From Oscillospiraceae bacterium (lineage in GTDB: Bacteria; Bacillota; Clostridia; Oscillospirales; Oscillospiraceae): 64,000 nt of DNA. The stretch's first letter is position 1, and each line of letters begins with the position of its first letter. Positions 34,713 through 44,070 of the stretch are shown here, one piece after another. The stretch spans positions 1-64,000 of the forward strand of contig WQXY01000010.1 of NCBI GenBank assembly GCA_009781515.1, given 5' to 3'. The notes under the pieces were generated by a model. That model was not told where the DNA came from. It was given only the letters and a program-made list of their open reading frames with translations, and ran no database searches. The position numbers were made by a program, and so were the translations under genes.

Positions 34713-36812
34713 CTACTCCAAATACTCCCTTATTTTATCAAAATAGTCTAACTTCATAATTTGCTCTATTGAGGACTTTTTCGCAGCCTCAATAGCCAAA
34801 ATCGCAGTGACATACCCGTCGGGGACTTCTTCAAAACCCTCGTAGAACGTAAAAGCTCTGCGGGTTTTGTGATATATCCCAACCTCAGTTATAACACTGC
34901 CCTCAAGATACACAAAAGGCATTGCGTCGGAAAACACATCGCGCCCCGGCATAAACCTCGAGTCAAACCTTAACCCCAAAAGATTAAGCACAGTAGGAAG
35001 CATATCGGGTACAAAAGCGGGGGTGGAGACTACCTTAGGCTCCATTCCCTTTACATATATGATGCCCGCACTCTCGTGAAGCGTAGAGCCGGAGTCCAAA
35101 CGCTTACCCGCAAGCTCATTTGTTTTGCTCATTTCAAGCCCGTACGGATAATGGTCGGATGTAATGACAATCAAGGTGCGCTCGGCAATACCCGCTTCTT
35201 CAAGCCGCTCAAGCAAATATTCCAAAGCATACTCAAGCTCCATTTGCGTCGCGAGATATGCCAGCACCTCTCTTGAATAGTCCAAATGAGATACCACATC
35301 TCGATGCTTTGCAGCCATCGGAGTGCCGAAGCCGTATGGCGAGTGCCCTGCGACGGTCATGTAATGTACATAAAACCGTTCCATATCAATGTATTCATCA
35401 ACAGTGCGCTCCATTAAGTGTACATCACTCGGGCTCCAGCCATATACATCAGTGTTCAGCCCGCCGCCATGTGCCTTAAATATGTAACCAAGTCGCGGAA
35501 ACAAAATATTACGGTCATAATATGTATATGAACCGTTGTGATACGCCAAGGGTTGAATTCCGATATCGTGAAAACGCGAAGCGAAAATAAACGGCAGGTA
35601 GTTTCGTGCGGAACTGGTGCACCAGCCGCCGGTGCCTCTCGGTGAAAAGCCCGTCACGAGTGCAAATTCACCGCCGATTGTCCCCGCACCGTATATGCTG
35701 TAAAAATCCTCAAAATACACGCCATCATGCTGCATTTTGTAGAGGGTCGGCGTCAGCTCGGGGTCAATGACCCACTTGGTGAATGCCTCCGCACTGATTG
35801 TGATTAAATTATACCCCTCAAAAATACCTGTCATCTCGTTTTGTGCACTCGGAGGAATTGACGAAAAATACTCATGGAGCTGCAAAAGCCCCCTATTATT
35901 TGCATCACGCTCCTTTAGAGCATCGAAATCAATATCGAAGCTGTTAAATTTACCCTCCCACGGAGGAGGTGGCGGCGGAGTTGCCTCAGGCTTGCCGCTT
36001 GTGTCGCTTAACTCAGGCGTTGGGGCAGGGGTTGTAGGCGGGGGAGGGGTGAGCATTATTACAGGAAGCTCCGGAATATCGTCGAGCACAGAAGACAGCT
36101 CGGATGCGACAACATATGATAATAAATCAATTTCCATGGTGGTAAACAAACCCACCTCACTCACAGAAGAAATCCGCATTGCATCGCTCTGCCCGAGACT
36201 GACGGCAAGCGGCGAGTGAAAATCAGCAGCGACGGGGATGAGTATCGAATAACGCACAGTGCACAGCAAAACAATCGGAATAACGGCATATTTTACAGGC
36301 AAACGTGTCGTTACGGTCAGGCGACGACGTGAATACATCGGCAAATTTGACACTGCAGGGAAGCGGCGGAAAAAATACAGGGTAGCCAAAGCAAAGCTTG
36401 GCAGCAGTAATAAAATAACACCAATTATGTTCTCTTTTATGGTGGCGATAATAATATCGTTAAAATGATAAAACGCGTCACCCGCAACGCTCATCTTACC
36501 GACAGTATAAAACTCATGGAAGACCTTGTTATATATAAGCTGAGAAGCCGTCAGAAGCGAAACAAAGGTGACAGCCGTTTGTGAAAGGATAAAAGCCGCA
36601 AGCTTCGGCAAGCAAAGGGTTATCAAGGTGAAAATCACCGTACCGAGCAAAATAAACAAAACCGCACGCAAAAAGCCGACACCGACAGTACCCGTGAGCA
36701 ACTGGAAGACAAGCTCCGTGTACAGGAACAAACCCAAAAACAGGGCAAAGCGCGTGAGCGCCGGAGCTGCCAAAGGGTTTTGCAGTATTCTTTTGAGAAC
36801 TTCGGTTTTCAT
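34713..36812 (-). CDS. LTA-synthase-family membrane sulfatase/phosphoglycerol transferase
   Basis: The 699-residue protein has five predicted membrane helices in the first 190 residues, a Pro/Thr-rich linker (about 250-290) and an extracellular alkaline-phosphatase-superfamily domain (about 300-690). The catalytic threonine is Thr378 in GAGTIGGEF, and metal ligands are visible in VITSDHYPYG and SPYGFGTPM. These enzymes transfer glycerol phosphate from phosphatidylglycerol to lipoteichoic acid or related glycopolymers. The conserved topology supports a cell-envelope role in a Gram-positive-type cell. The proline linker is longer than usual. It is monocistronic, convergent with the GH26 gene and divergent from the Sia island. 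Confidence 0.87.
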   Translation of the reverse strand: MKTEVLKRILQNPLAAPALTRFALFLGLFLYTELVFQLLTGTVGVGFLRAVLFILLGTVIFTLITLCLPKLAAFILSQTAVTFVSLLTASQLIYNKVFHEFYTVGKMSVAGDAFYHFNDIIIATIKENIIGVILLLLPSFALATLYFFRRFPAVSNLPMYSRRRLTVTTRLPVKYAVIPIVLLCTVRYSILIPVAADFHSPLAVSLGQSDAMRISSVSEVGLFTTMEIDLLSYVVASELSSVLDDIPELPVIMLTPPPPTTPAPTPELSDTSGKPEATPPPPPPWEGKFNSFDIDFDALKERDANNRGLLQLHEYFSSIPPSAQNEMTGIFEGYNLITISAEAFTKWVIDPELTPTLYKMQHDGVYFEDFYSIYGAGTIGGEFALVTGFSPRGTGGWCTSSARNYLPFIFASRFHDIGIQPLAYHNGSYTYYDRNILFPRLGYIFKAHGGGLNTDVYGWSPSDVHLMERTVDEYIDMERFYVHYMTVAGHSPYGFGTPMAAKHRDVVSHLDYSREVLAYLATQMELEYALEYLLERLEEAGIAERTLIVITSDHYPYGLEMSKTNELAGKRLDSGSTLHESAGIIYVKGMEPKVVSTPAFVPDMLPTVLNLLGLRFDSRFMPGRDVFSDAMPFVYLEGSVITEVGIYHKTRRAFTFYEGFEEVPDGYVTAILAIEAAKKSSIEQIMKLDYFDKIREYLE

Positions 36813-36927
36813 AAGTACACTGTGACAGTAAACATACGCATTGTCAAGGTAAAAAAATAATTTTTAGCTGCTGTTATTTTGATGTGTGTTTGCTGTCAAT
36901 ATGATGTTTGCTGCATGATACAGTATT

Positions 36928-36955
36928 TCGACATAAGCAAAAATGGGAACATAAT
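36928..36955 (+). promoter_or_regulatory. Candidate promoter of the Sia signalling island
   Basis: TCGACA (36928-36933) and CATAAT (36950-36955) are 16 bp apart, a moderate match. The 184-bp divergent gap is AT-rich upstream of it, and an AAAGGGGG ribosome binding site precedes the start codon at 36997. Confidence 0.4.
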
Positions 36956-36996
36956 TCTTATGAGAAAAATGCAAAAGGGGGCTTTAGGCTTAGAAT

Positions 36997-38775
36997 ATGA
37001 AGTCAAATCTTAAAAAGGGATTATCCCTAAAAATGGCAGTATCATGTGCAGTATTAATAATTGTTATTTTGATTGGTTCTCTTATGACTATATTCAGCTA
37101 TATAGTCAAACGTAATTTGATTGTAACAGGCTACGGTGAGCAGGTAAGACGACTGGCGCAAACCGTATCAAGTGCGATTGATCCCGACCGTTTCGCCCAA
37201 ACTGCCGAAGCAGGAGCACCTGCGGGCGAATACTGGCAAGATGTGAAAGACTTGCTCGACAGGATACTCAATGAAACGGGAGTAATGTTCATCTACACAG
37301 TGTTATACGGCCCCGAAGATGAGATTACATATTTTGCAACCGGTGATATATACGGTAATGATGAATGGGTCGTTGAGTTTCTCAGTTTGGATACGGACAT
37401 CGAGTGGTATCCGCAGGAGCTTTTTGAAGCAATGTATACGGGCGAGGTTACAAACAGCGGTATTTACGATGCTGACGAATTTGGCATTTTGATAGGCGGT
37501 TTTGCGCCGATAATTAATTCCGACGGCAGAGTTGTCGGTGTTGCGAGTGTGGAAATCAACGTAGATGATGTGGTTGATACAATTAACACAAGTATATTAA
37601 CCATGTCTGTATTTGCTGTAATTATTATTGTTGTTTTCTTTGCTTTGGCAATGGTTGTTGCAAATAAAGGACTTATCAGACCCGTTAATGAAATAACCGG
37701 GTCAATGTCAAAAATCAGTGACGGAGATTTCAGCTTTACTCCCCCAAAAAGCTCAATACGCGAAATCAACATACTATCAGAGTCCTTTGGCAATATGATA
37801 CGAAGACTTTCTACGGTTATTGAAAAAATCCAAAAGAGAAATCAGGATATAATTGAAGGAAATCTGACAAAAAGCGATGACGGCTTTACGGCAAAGGGTG
37901 ACTACCAGAAAATACTTGACGGTGCAGATGCAATTGCCGAGAGCATGTCAAAACATGTGGATGAATTGGCGAAACAGTTGCATATAGTAAACGAAAGTAT
38001 CAGATACGCAAGCAAAATCCAAATGAACCTTATTCCCGATGATAACAAACTAAAAGAAGCATTTTCGGACTATTCGGTTATATGGAAGCCGCGCGATGTG
38101 GTGGGCGGTGATATTTACTGGGCGAAGAACTTCGACGACGGCACCGTTATGTGCGTTTGTGACTGTACAGGTCACGGAACGCCCGGTGCGCTGCTCACAA
38201 TGCTCGTTGTAAGTGCGTTTGAGTCGACGGTTGTAAACGATAAACATAACGACCCCGCAGAAATCATCTATATGCTCGACAAAAAGATTTCATCCGCACT
38301 TAATGTCAGAAACGACAACGAGTTCAGTGCGGACATTAACGACGGTTGCGACCTTGCCGTATTATTTGTCTCAAAGGACGGCAACATCACGTTGGCGGCA
38401 GGTAATATGAGCGTATTTGCATCCGACGGCAAAGAGGTCACGCGCTATAAAGGTCAAAAAATGTATGTAGGTGAGGGTAAAATAGAAAGCAAAGACAGTA
38501 TTGAAACGATGCACATACCCTACAACCCAAACAATAAGTTTTATATCGCCTCTGACGGCTTATATGACCAAATCGGCGGGACAGAGCAAGTGCCGTACGG
38601 ATATGAAGAGTTTGAAAAAATCATACTGGAAAAACACAATGCTGACCAAAAATCTATATCGGATGAAATATGGCAGTCCTTTGAAACATACAGAGACAAT
38701 AACGCAAGGCGCGACGATTTTGAACTTATAACATTCAAACCAAAAAATGAAAAGGAGGACGATAAGAATGTTTGA
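36997..38775 (+). CDS. siaA: SiaA-like membrane PP2C/SpoIIE phosphatase with HAMP
   Basis: The 592-residue protein has a membrane helix (about 12-36), an extracellular sensor (about 40-195), a second helix (about 200-225), HAMP (about 225-280) and a SpoIIE/PP2C phosphatase (about 340-585). Phosphatase motifs include [29 protein letters not shown] and [10 protein letters not shown], with metal-binding aspartates kept. SiaA dephosphorylates SiaC in the Pseudomonas SiaABCD system; the next three genes are the matching SiaB, SiaC and SiaD types in the same order. The 3' end overlaps siaB by 8 bases. Assignment rests on domain content and synteny. Confidence 0.85.
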   Translation: MKSNLKKGLSLKMAVSCAVLIIVILIGSLMTIFSYIVKRNLIVTGYGEQVRRLAQTVSSAIDPDRFAQTAEAGAPAGEYWQDVKDLLDRILNETGVMFIYTVLYGPEDEITYFATGDIYGNDEWVVEFLSLDTDIEWYPQELFEAMYTGEVTNSGIYDADEFGILIGGFAPIINSDGRVVGVASVEINVDDVVDTINTSILTMSVFAVIIIVVFFALAMVVANKGLIRPVNEITGSMSKISDGDFSFTPPKSSIREINILSESFGNMIRRLSTVIEKIQKRNQDIIEGNLTKSDDGFTAKGDYQKILDGADAIAESMSKHVDELAKQLHIVNESIRYASKIQMNLIPDDNKLKEAFSDYSVIWKPRDVVGGDIYWAKNFDDGTVMCVCDCTGHGTPGALLTMLVVSAFESTVVNDKHNDPAEIIYMLDKKISSALNVRNDNEFSADINDGCDLAVLFVSKDGNITLAAGNMSVFASDGKEVTRYKGQKMYVGEGKIESKDSIETMHIPYNPNNKFYIASDGLYDQIGGTEQVPYGYEEFEKIILEKHNADQKSISDEIWQSFETYRDNNARRDDFELITFKPKNEKEDDKNV

Positions 38776-39328
38776 TGTAATGGAATACCATAAAAAACTC
38801 AGAGAAAGCAATATCACGCTTGTCTACAGCGGGCCGCTGTGGGCAGAGGGTATCGGCGGCTTTGCCACTACCTTAAAAAAACGGCTGGAGTTCGACAACC
38901 TGCCGCTCGAAACCGCACAGGAGGTATTTTCTGTATTTGTCGAGCAGATGAATAATATGCTTATGTATTCGGCAGAAAGAGAATATTTTGCCGCAGATGA
39001 AATGCACTCCGAAGCTCCGAAAGGAACATTTATCATGGGAGTGCGAGGAAGTCAGTATTTTATACAAACAGGAAATATGGTAGCTGATAAGACTGTTAAT
39101 TTTTTGAAAGAAAAAATCGACTACCTCAATACCCTCGACAGAAAAGAACTCAGACAGTACTACAAGCAGCAACGACTGGAAAACGACAATCCCGACAGCA
39201 AAGGCGCGGGTCTTGGTTTTATTGAAATCGCACGGCGCGTAAGCTCAAAGATAGAATATACGTTTACTCCTTATGAAGACGGGTATACGTTCTTTACTCT
39301 TTTTGCAACAATAGGAGGTGAAGAATAA
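38768..39328 (+). CDS. siaB: SiaB-family protein kinase
   Basis: This 186-residue protein resembles SiaB (DUF6272), the kinase that phosphorylates the switch protein SiaC. Visible features are the start MFDVMEYHKKL, LVYSGPLWAEGI, an Asn-containing helix EQMNNMLMYS (N-box-like), GTFIMGVRGSQYFIQTGN and the G-box-like GAGLGFIEIARR, a GHKL-type ATP fold. ATG at 38768 has an AGGAGG site inside the end of siaA and is preferred over the upstream in-frame ATG. It overlaps siaA by 8 bases and siaC by 1 base, so all three are likely made in fixed ratio. Confidence 0.8.
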   Translation: MFDVMEYHKKLRESNITLVYSGPLWAEGIGGFATTLKKRLEFDNLPLETAQEVFSVFVEQMNNMLMYSAEREYFAADEMHSEAPKGTFIMGVRGSQYFIQTGNMVADKTVNFLKEKIDYLNTLDRKELRQYYKQQRLENDNPDSKGAGLGFIEIARRVSSKIEYTFTPYEDGYTFFTLFATIGGEE

Positions 39329-39705
39329 TGGGATATAAATTGGAACGTGAAAAGACCGAACTGACACCGTATGTCTTAATTGACGAAGAGAGCGGGCTAA
39401 TGAAATTTGAGGGTGAGAGCTATCACGAAAACATCTTTGAGTTTTTCAAGGAAATCAGAGAATGGCTCACCGAATACCTTAAAACCGATTTTGATGCGTT
39501 CACTTTTGACTGTGAACTAAAATATTTCAACAGTTCAACCGTCAAGGTGCTGCTGGGTATGCTTCTCGAAATGGATAGCTGCGATAATTGCGATAAAATA
39601 ACCGTTAATTGGATTACCACGAAAAACAATCGCATTATTATTGAATGTGGCGAGGACTTTGAAGAAGACGTCGAAAACCTGACCTTTAACCTCATCGCAA
39701 ATTAA
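39328..39705 (+). CDS. siaC: SiaC-like switch protein (DUF1987)
   Basis: This 125-residue protein matches the DUF1987/SiaC family: a TPYVLIDEESGLMKFEGESY beginning and ELKYFNSSTVKVLLGMLLEM in the middle. SiaC is the phosphorylatable partner-switch protein that, when unphosphorylated, binds and activates the diguanylate cyclase SiaD. The likely phospho-site lies in NSST (Ser69, Ser70, Thr71), by position comparable with Thr68 of the Pseudomonas protein. The TAATG overlap with siaB and an ATAGGAGGTG site support the start. Only one copy exists although two SiaA-like phosphatases are encoded. Confidence 0.85.
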   Translation: MGYKLEREKTELTPYVLIDEESGLMKFEGESYHENIFEFFKEIREWLTEYLKTDFDAFTFDCELKYFNSSTVKVLLGMLLEMDSCDNCDKITVNWITTKNNRIIIECGEDFEEDVENLTFNLIAN

Positions 39706-39727
39706 CATAAACAAGGGGAAGTACACA

Positions 39728-40462
39728 GTGGATGGTATGTATGAACGAGAACAGAAAACACTCGACGATGCACTTGCGCATCTGAAAGATGTTCGCTCAG
39801 GCGCTCCCGTTTGTGCCGAGTTGTTTGAAACGGTTGTCAGTGAATATAAACTGCTGCTCCGACATCAGCAAAAGCTTATCAAAATTACTGACAAAGCCTC
39901 TACAAACATGATTACCGGTCAGAAAGAACAAATAAACGAACTAAAAAACATAGTGCATTATGACGTGCTGACAGGTATATACAACAGGCGTTACATGGAA
40001 GAAAACTTAAGGCGGGTAATAAAATTAGTTTCCCGTTCAGGGGGCGTATTAAGTGTGCTGATGCTCGATATTGACTATTTCAAAAAATACAACGACACAT
40101 ATGGTCACAGTCAGGGAGACACATGCCTGCGAAGTGTTGCGGAAGCTATTACGGACTCACTATCGAGGGCGGAAGATTTTGCTGCACGCTACGGCGGCGA
40201 AGAGTTTGCAGTGGTTTTGCCGCATGCAGATGCAAAAGGTGCAAAGATGATTGCGGAAAAAATCATCGCAAACATAAACGCACTAAATATCCCTCACAAA
40301 AAGAGCGAAGCAGCAAAGCATGTAACCGTTTCTATCGGGCTTACAACAGGCAATGTACTGCACGGGCAAAGCTACGAGAGCTACTTAAAACGTGCCGACG
40401 AAGCATTATATATGTCCAAAAACAACGGACGCAACCAATACACATACATCGACTTTGTTTAA
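39728..40462 (+). CDS. siaD: SiaD-like GGDEF diguanylate cyclase
   Basis: The 244-residue protein has an N-terminal helical region (about 1-75, including KLLLRHQQKLIKITDKAS) and a GGDEF domain. The active motif GGEEF is at residues 156-160, and RAED, with the canonical 5-residue spacing, is an intact inhibitory I-site. It makes cyclic di-GMP from two GTP. The GTG at 39728 follows an AAGGGGAAG site; an ATG at 39737 is possible. In the known system, SiaC binds the helical stalk and activates the enzyme. It is followed 24 bp later by a kinase with a similar stalk. Confidence 0.9.
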   Translation: MDGMYEREQKTLDDALAHLKDVRSGAPVCAELFETVVSEYKLLLRHQQKLIKITDKASTNMITGQKEQINELKNIVHYDVLTGIYNRRYMEENLRRVIKLVSRSGGVLSVLMLDIDYFKKYNDTYGHSQGDTCLRSVAEAITDSLSRAEDFAARYGGEEFAVVLPHADAKGAKMIAEKIIANINALNIPHKKSEAAKHVTVSIGLTTGNVLHGQSYESYLKRADEALYMSKNNGRNQYTYIDFV

Positions 40463-40486
40463 GGAAAGAGTGGAGATGATAACTGC

Positions 40487-42556
40487 TTGAGCGATATAAT
40501 CGATATTTTTCATGATGAACAAACTATACATGATGAAGCTCTGTTGCATTTGTTACAACTTCCTGAAGGGGAGGTGATTGAAAGATCCCGGCATGAAAAC
40601 CTCATTAAACAATATGGCAGAGTAATCAAGCAACTGCGCAAGCTCACAAAGATGTCAGACCGCCTGACTGTGGGCTTAAACGAGTCCAAAAAAATGGCGG
40701 AAGAGGCGACACAAGCAAAGAGCAAGTTTCTGGCAACAATGAGCCATGAAATACGCACGCCGATGAACGCGATTATAGGGATATCCGATATTGAGCTTGA
40801 AAACGATACACATTCGCCGGAAGTTCTCGACTCCTTTGACAGGATAAACAACTCGGGTAAAGCCTTGCTTGGTATCATCAACGATATATTGGACCTGTCT
40901 AAGGTTGAAACAGGGAAGCTCGAGCTATTACCTGTCGAATACGAAATAGCAAGTCTTATAAATGATACAGCGCGCCTGAACATCATGCGCATCGGGCAAA
41001 AACCGATAGAATTCGTAATTAAAGTCGCCGAAACACTGCCGTTAAAGCTCTTTGGCGATGATTTGCGGATAAAACAAATCCTAAATAATATGCTCTCAAA
41101 CTCCATTAAATACACAGACGAGGGGACTGTGACATTTGGAATAGACTCCGAGCCATGTGAAGACGGAATTCATCTCATCTTGACAATCGCAGATACAGGG
41201 CAGGGCATGACAAAAGAACAGCTCGCAACACTTTATGATGAATATGCAATGTTCAATCAAGAAACAAACCGTAAAATAGAAGGTACGGGTCTCGGCATGA
41301 GCATCACAAAAAACCTTGTCGAGATGATGAACGGCAAAATGGAAGCACAAAGCGAGCCCGGCGTCGGCACAACTTTTACGGTATACCTGCTCCAACAAAC
41401 AACAGGCATTGAGGTGCTTGGAAAAGAACTTGCACAGAGTCTCGGCAGCTTAGAATTCACAAGTAAAATGAACAGAGCCAAACTTGTGCGTGAGTATATG
41501 CCGTACGGTAGTGTTCTGATTGTTGATGATGTGGATGCCAACTTATTCGTCGCTAAGGGACTTATGAAGCCGTATGGTTTTGAAATAGACACGGCAGCAA
41601 GCGGATATGAAGTGCTTGACAAAACCCGTGCCGGAAAAATATATGATGTCATTTTTATGGACCACATGATGCCCGGAATGGATGGTGTTGAAACAACAAA
41701 AATACTGCGTGAGGAAAGCTACGACAGCCCTGTAGTGGCACTCACGGCAAACGCCATAGCAGGTATGAAAGATTTTTTCATAGAAAACGGTTTTAACGAT
41801 TTTGTTTCAAAACCCATTGATTTAAGGCAACTCAATGATGTGCTTAATACTTTTATTCGTGATAAACAGACACCGCAGGTGCTAAAAGATGCAAAACGCC
41901 AAAAGGAAGAAAGAGATACTAAGACCACACAAGATGAAAGCTGCCCGTGGGTAAATAAGTTAAAGGAAATTCCTAATCTTGATGTTGGTGCTGCACTTGC
42001 TGCAATGAATGACATGGAAGATATGTACATTGACACAGTCAAGCTCACTGTGCGGCTTTTACCTGAAAGAATAGAAAAAATGGACAGATATATCGTGTCC
42101 GACATAAAGTCTTTTGCCGTTGAGGTGCATGGTCTTAAAAGTGTCCTCAAAAACATCGGGTCATCGGCACTTGGCAGTATGGCAGCAGGTCTTGAGCGCG
42201 CTGCAACAGAAAACGACATAGGAATATGTAACGAAGGCTATCCGCTTTTCAAAGAGGGATTAACCGAACTGGAAGCTTATTTGAATGAAGCTTTGAAGCC
42301 CGAAGCAAATGCGGGCAGCTGCGAGGCAGACACGGGGAATTTTGCCGAAGCAATACTTTCGAAAATTGACGAAATCAAAGACGCCGCGGAGTTGTACGAC
42401 CGCGACCGTGGTTTGGAACTTATTTCGCCGTATGCAGGCACAAAACTTGACGGCGAAACAGAAAAACTGCTCCAAAGCATAATTTTTGCGTTTGAAGCCT
42501 TTGATTGCGAGGAAGCTCTAAACAATATAATGAAATTAGAGGTGCTACTAAAATGA
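40487..42556 (+). CDS. Cytoplasmic hybrid histidine kinase with SiaD-like stalk, receiver and HPt
   Basis: The 689-residue protein has no membrane helix. An N-terminal helical region (about 1-65) has [16 protein letters not shown], resembling the SiaD stalk. Then come HisKA with His87 ([15 protein letters not shown]), an ATPase domain ([15 protein letters not shown]), a receiver with Asp392 ([12 protein letters not shown]) and an HPt domain with His548 ([13 protein letters not shown]). A further helical tail follows. The start is TTG with a GTGGAGA site upstream. Because it follows siaD and shares its stalk-like module, it may be a second SiaC target. The stop overlaps the next gene (ATGA). 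Confidence 0.87.
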   Translation: MSDIIDIFHDEQTIHDEALLHLLQLPEGEVIERSRHENLIKQYGRVIKQLRKLTKMSDRLTVGLNESKKMAEEATQAKSKFLATMSHEIRTPMNAIIGISDIELENDTHSPEVLDSFDRINNSGKALLGIINDILDLSKVETGKLELLPVEYEIASLINDTARLNIMRIGQKPIEFVIKVAETLPLKLFGDDLRIKQILNNMLSNSIKYTDEGTVTFGIDSEPCEDGIHLILTIADTGQGMTKEQLATLYDEYAMFNQETNRKIEGTGLGMSITKNLVEMMNGKMEAQSEPGVGTTFTVYLLQQTTGIEVLGKELAQSLGSLEFTSKMNRAKLVREYMPYGSVLIVDDVDANLFVAKGLMKPYGFEIDTAASGYEVLDKTRAGKIYDVIFMDHMMPGMDGVETTKILREESYDSPVVALTANAIAGMKDFFIENGFNDFVSKPIDLRQLNDVLNTFIRDKQTPQVLKDAKRQKEERDTKTTQDESCPWVNKLKEIPNLDVGAALAAMNDMEDMYIDTVKLTVRLLPERIEKMDRYIVSDIKSFAVEVHGLKSVLKNIGSSALGSMAAGLERAATENDIGICNEGYPLFKEGLTELEAYLNEALKPEANAGSCEADTGNFAEAILSKIDEIKDAAELYDRDRGLELISPYAGTKLDGETEKLLQSIIFAFEAFDCEEALNNIMKLEVLLK

Positions 42557-44070
42557 AAAAGAGAAACACAACAGAAAGCAAGTTCCCGCTTGTAAATGTT
42601 CTATTCTATATATCTTCAACAACTTTGTTGATTGTAGCTGTGATATTTGCTGTTTTAATAAATGATATTGAAAGAGAAAAGCTCAAAAGTATTCAAACCC
42701 ACTTACGGGTTGCAGCTCAGTACGCTGCGACTTATGTCACTGTAGATGAACTTGACCTCTTCCATACAGCAGAAGATATGCAAAGACCCGAGTGGGATGA
42801 GATACGTGCAAGATTACAAGACTTTGCCGATGAAACAGGGGTGCTCTACGTTTATTATTGGCGCTACACCGGAGACGGTCAAATTCAATATATTATCGAT
42901 AACGACGAAGATGAAGAGGAAATGGTAACACCTGAGTGGATTTTTTCTCTTGAAGAAGACCCGTCTACTGCCGAAGCAGTTGAAAAAATTCAAGCAGGGG
43001 AAAGTTGGGTTACAGAAATAGGTGTTTATACCACGACTTATGACGACCTTCTTTCCGCAGCGGTTCCTGTATTTAACGAGGATGGTACGGTTTACTGCGC
43101 GGCAGGCGTTGACATAAGCGACGAAATTCTTATTTCCATGCGAACCAATAGTATGATTATGAGGTTTGCGTTAATAATCACATTACTTACATCGATTACT
43201 TCAGGATTTTTCGCTATGCGCTCATATAACAAGAAAAAAGTATTAGCCGAAGAAACGTCAAAAATTTTAGCGCAGCAACTGAAAACCATCAACGAAGGCA
43301 TCAGATATGCAAGTAAAATCCAAACGAGCATTATCCCCGATGAAGAAAAGCTCGGGAAGGCATTTTCGGATTATTCAATAATATGGAAACCGCGTGACAT
43401 AGTAGGTGGAGATATATACTGGGCAAAAAACTTTGATGACGGTACGGTTCTTTGTGTATGCGACTGTACAGGTCATGGAACACCGGGAGCACTTTTAACT
43501 ATGCTTGTTGTGAGTGCATTTGAGTCTACAATTACAAAAGAAAGTCACACAAACACAGCAGAAATTTTATATATGCTCGACAAACGGATAGCTTCCGTAT
43601 TAAACGTAAAAAGCAATACAGAAGAATATACAGACATCAATGACGGTTGTGACTTGGCAGTGCTTTTTATCGCAAATGACGGAAGTGTTACATTCTCTTC
43701 AGGGAACACAAATATATTCGTAAGCGACGGCAAAGAAATTACACGCCACAGAGGGCAGAAAATATACGTTGGTGAAGGGAAAATCAAAAGCAAGGATAAC
43801 GTTAAAACCACGTTTATAGAAGCCAATCCTGCAAACAAATTTTACATTGCTTCAGACGGTTTGTATGACCAAATCGGCGGCTATGACAAAATACCTTACG
43901 GGTATGACGAGTTTGAAAAGCTTATCCTTGAAAACCACAGTAAAGAGCACAATGTAATATCAGATACAATATGGCAATCTTTTGAAAGCTACAGAGGCGA
44001 TAACGCAAGGCGTGACGACTTTGAACTAATAACTTTTACACCAAAACTAAGAAAAGAGGAGAAAGCATAA
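42553..44070 (+). CDS. Second SiaA-like membrane PP2C/SpoIIE phosphatase, without HAMP
   Basis: The 505-residue protein has two membrane helices bounding an extracellular sensor, then goes directly to a SpoIIE/PP2C domain. From RYASKIQ to the C-terminus it is nearly collinear with the first phosphatase ([57 protein letters not shown]). The sensor differs and the HAMP domain is missing. This points to gene duplication with a new input. ATG at 42553 overlaps the preceding stop and has an AGAGGTG site. It should also act on SiaC or a SiaC-like protein, since no other substrate is encoded nearby. Confidence 0.85.
   Translation: MKKRNTTESKFPLVNVLFYISSTTLLIVAVIFAVLINDIEREKLKSIQTHLRVAAQYAATYVTVDELDLFHTAEDMQRPEWDEIRARLQDFADETGVLYVYYWRYTGDGQIQYIIDNDEDEEEMVTPEWIFSLEEDPSTAEAVEKIQAGESWVTEIGVYTTTYDDLLSAAVPVFNEDGTVYCAAGVDISDEILISMRTNSMIMRFALIITLLTSITSGFFAMRSYNKKKVLAEETSKILAQQLKTINEGIRYASKIQTSIIPDEEKLGKAFSDYSIIWKPRDIVGGDIYWAKNFDDGTVLCVCDCTGHGTPGALLTMLVVSAFESTITKESHTNTAEILYMLDKRIASVLNVKSNTEEYTDINDGCDLAVLFIANDGSVTFSSGNTNIFVSDGKEITRHRGQKIYVGEGKIKSKDNVKTTFIEANPANKFYIASDGLYDQIGGYDKIPYGYDEFEKLILENHSKEHNVISDTIWQSFESYRGDNARRDDFELITFTPKLRKEEKA

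Noticed and set aside
42505-42552. Earlier start for the second SiaA-like phosphatase
   Set aside because: The ATG at 42553 has an AGAGGTG site, starts MKKRN before a membrane helix and overlaps the preceding stop in the usual ATGA way.
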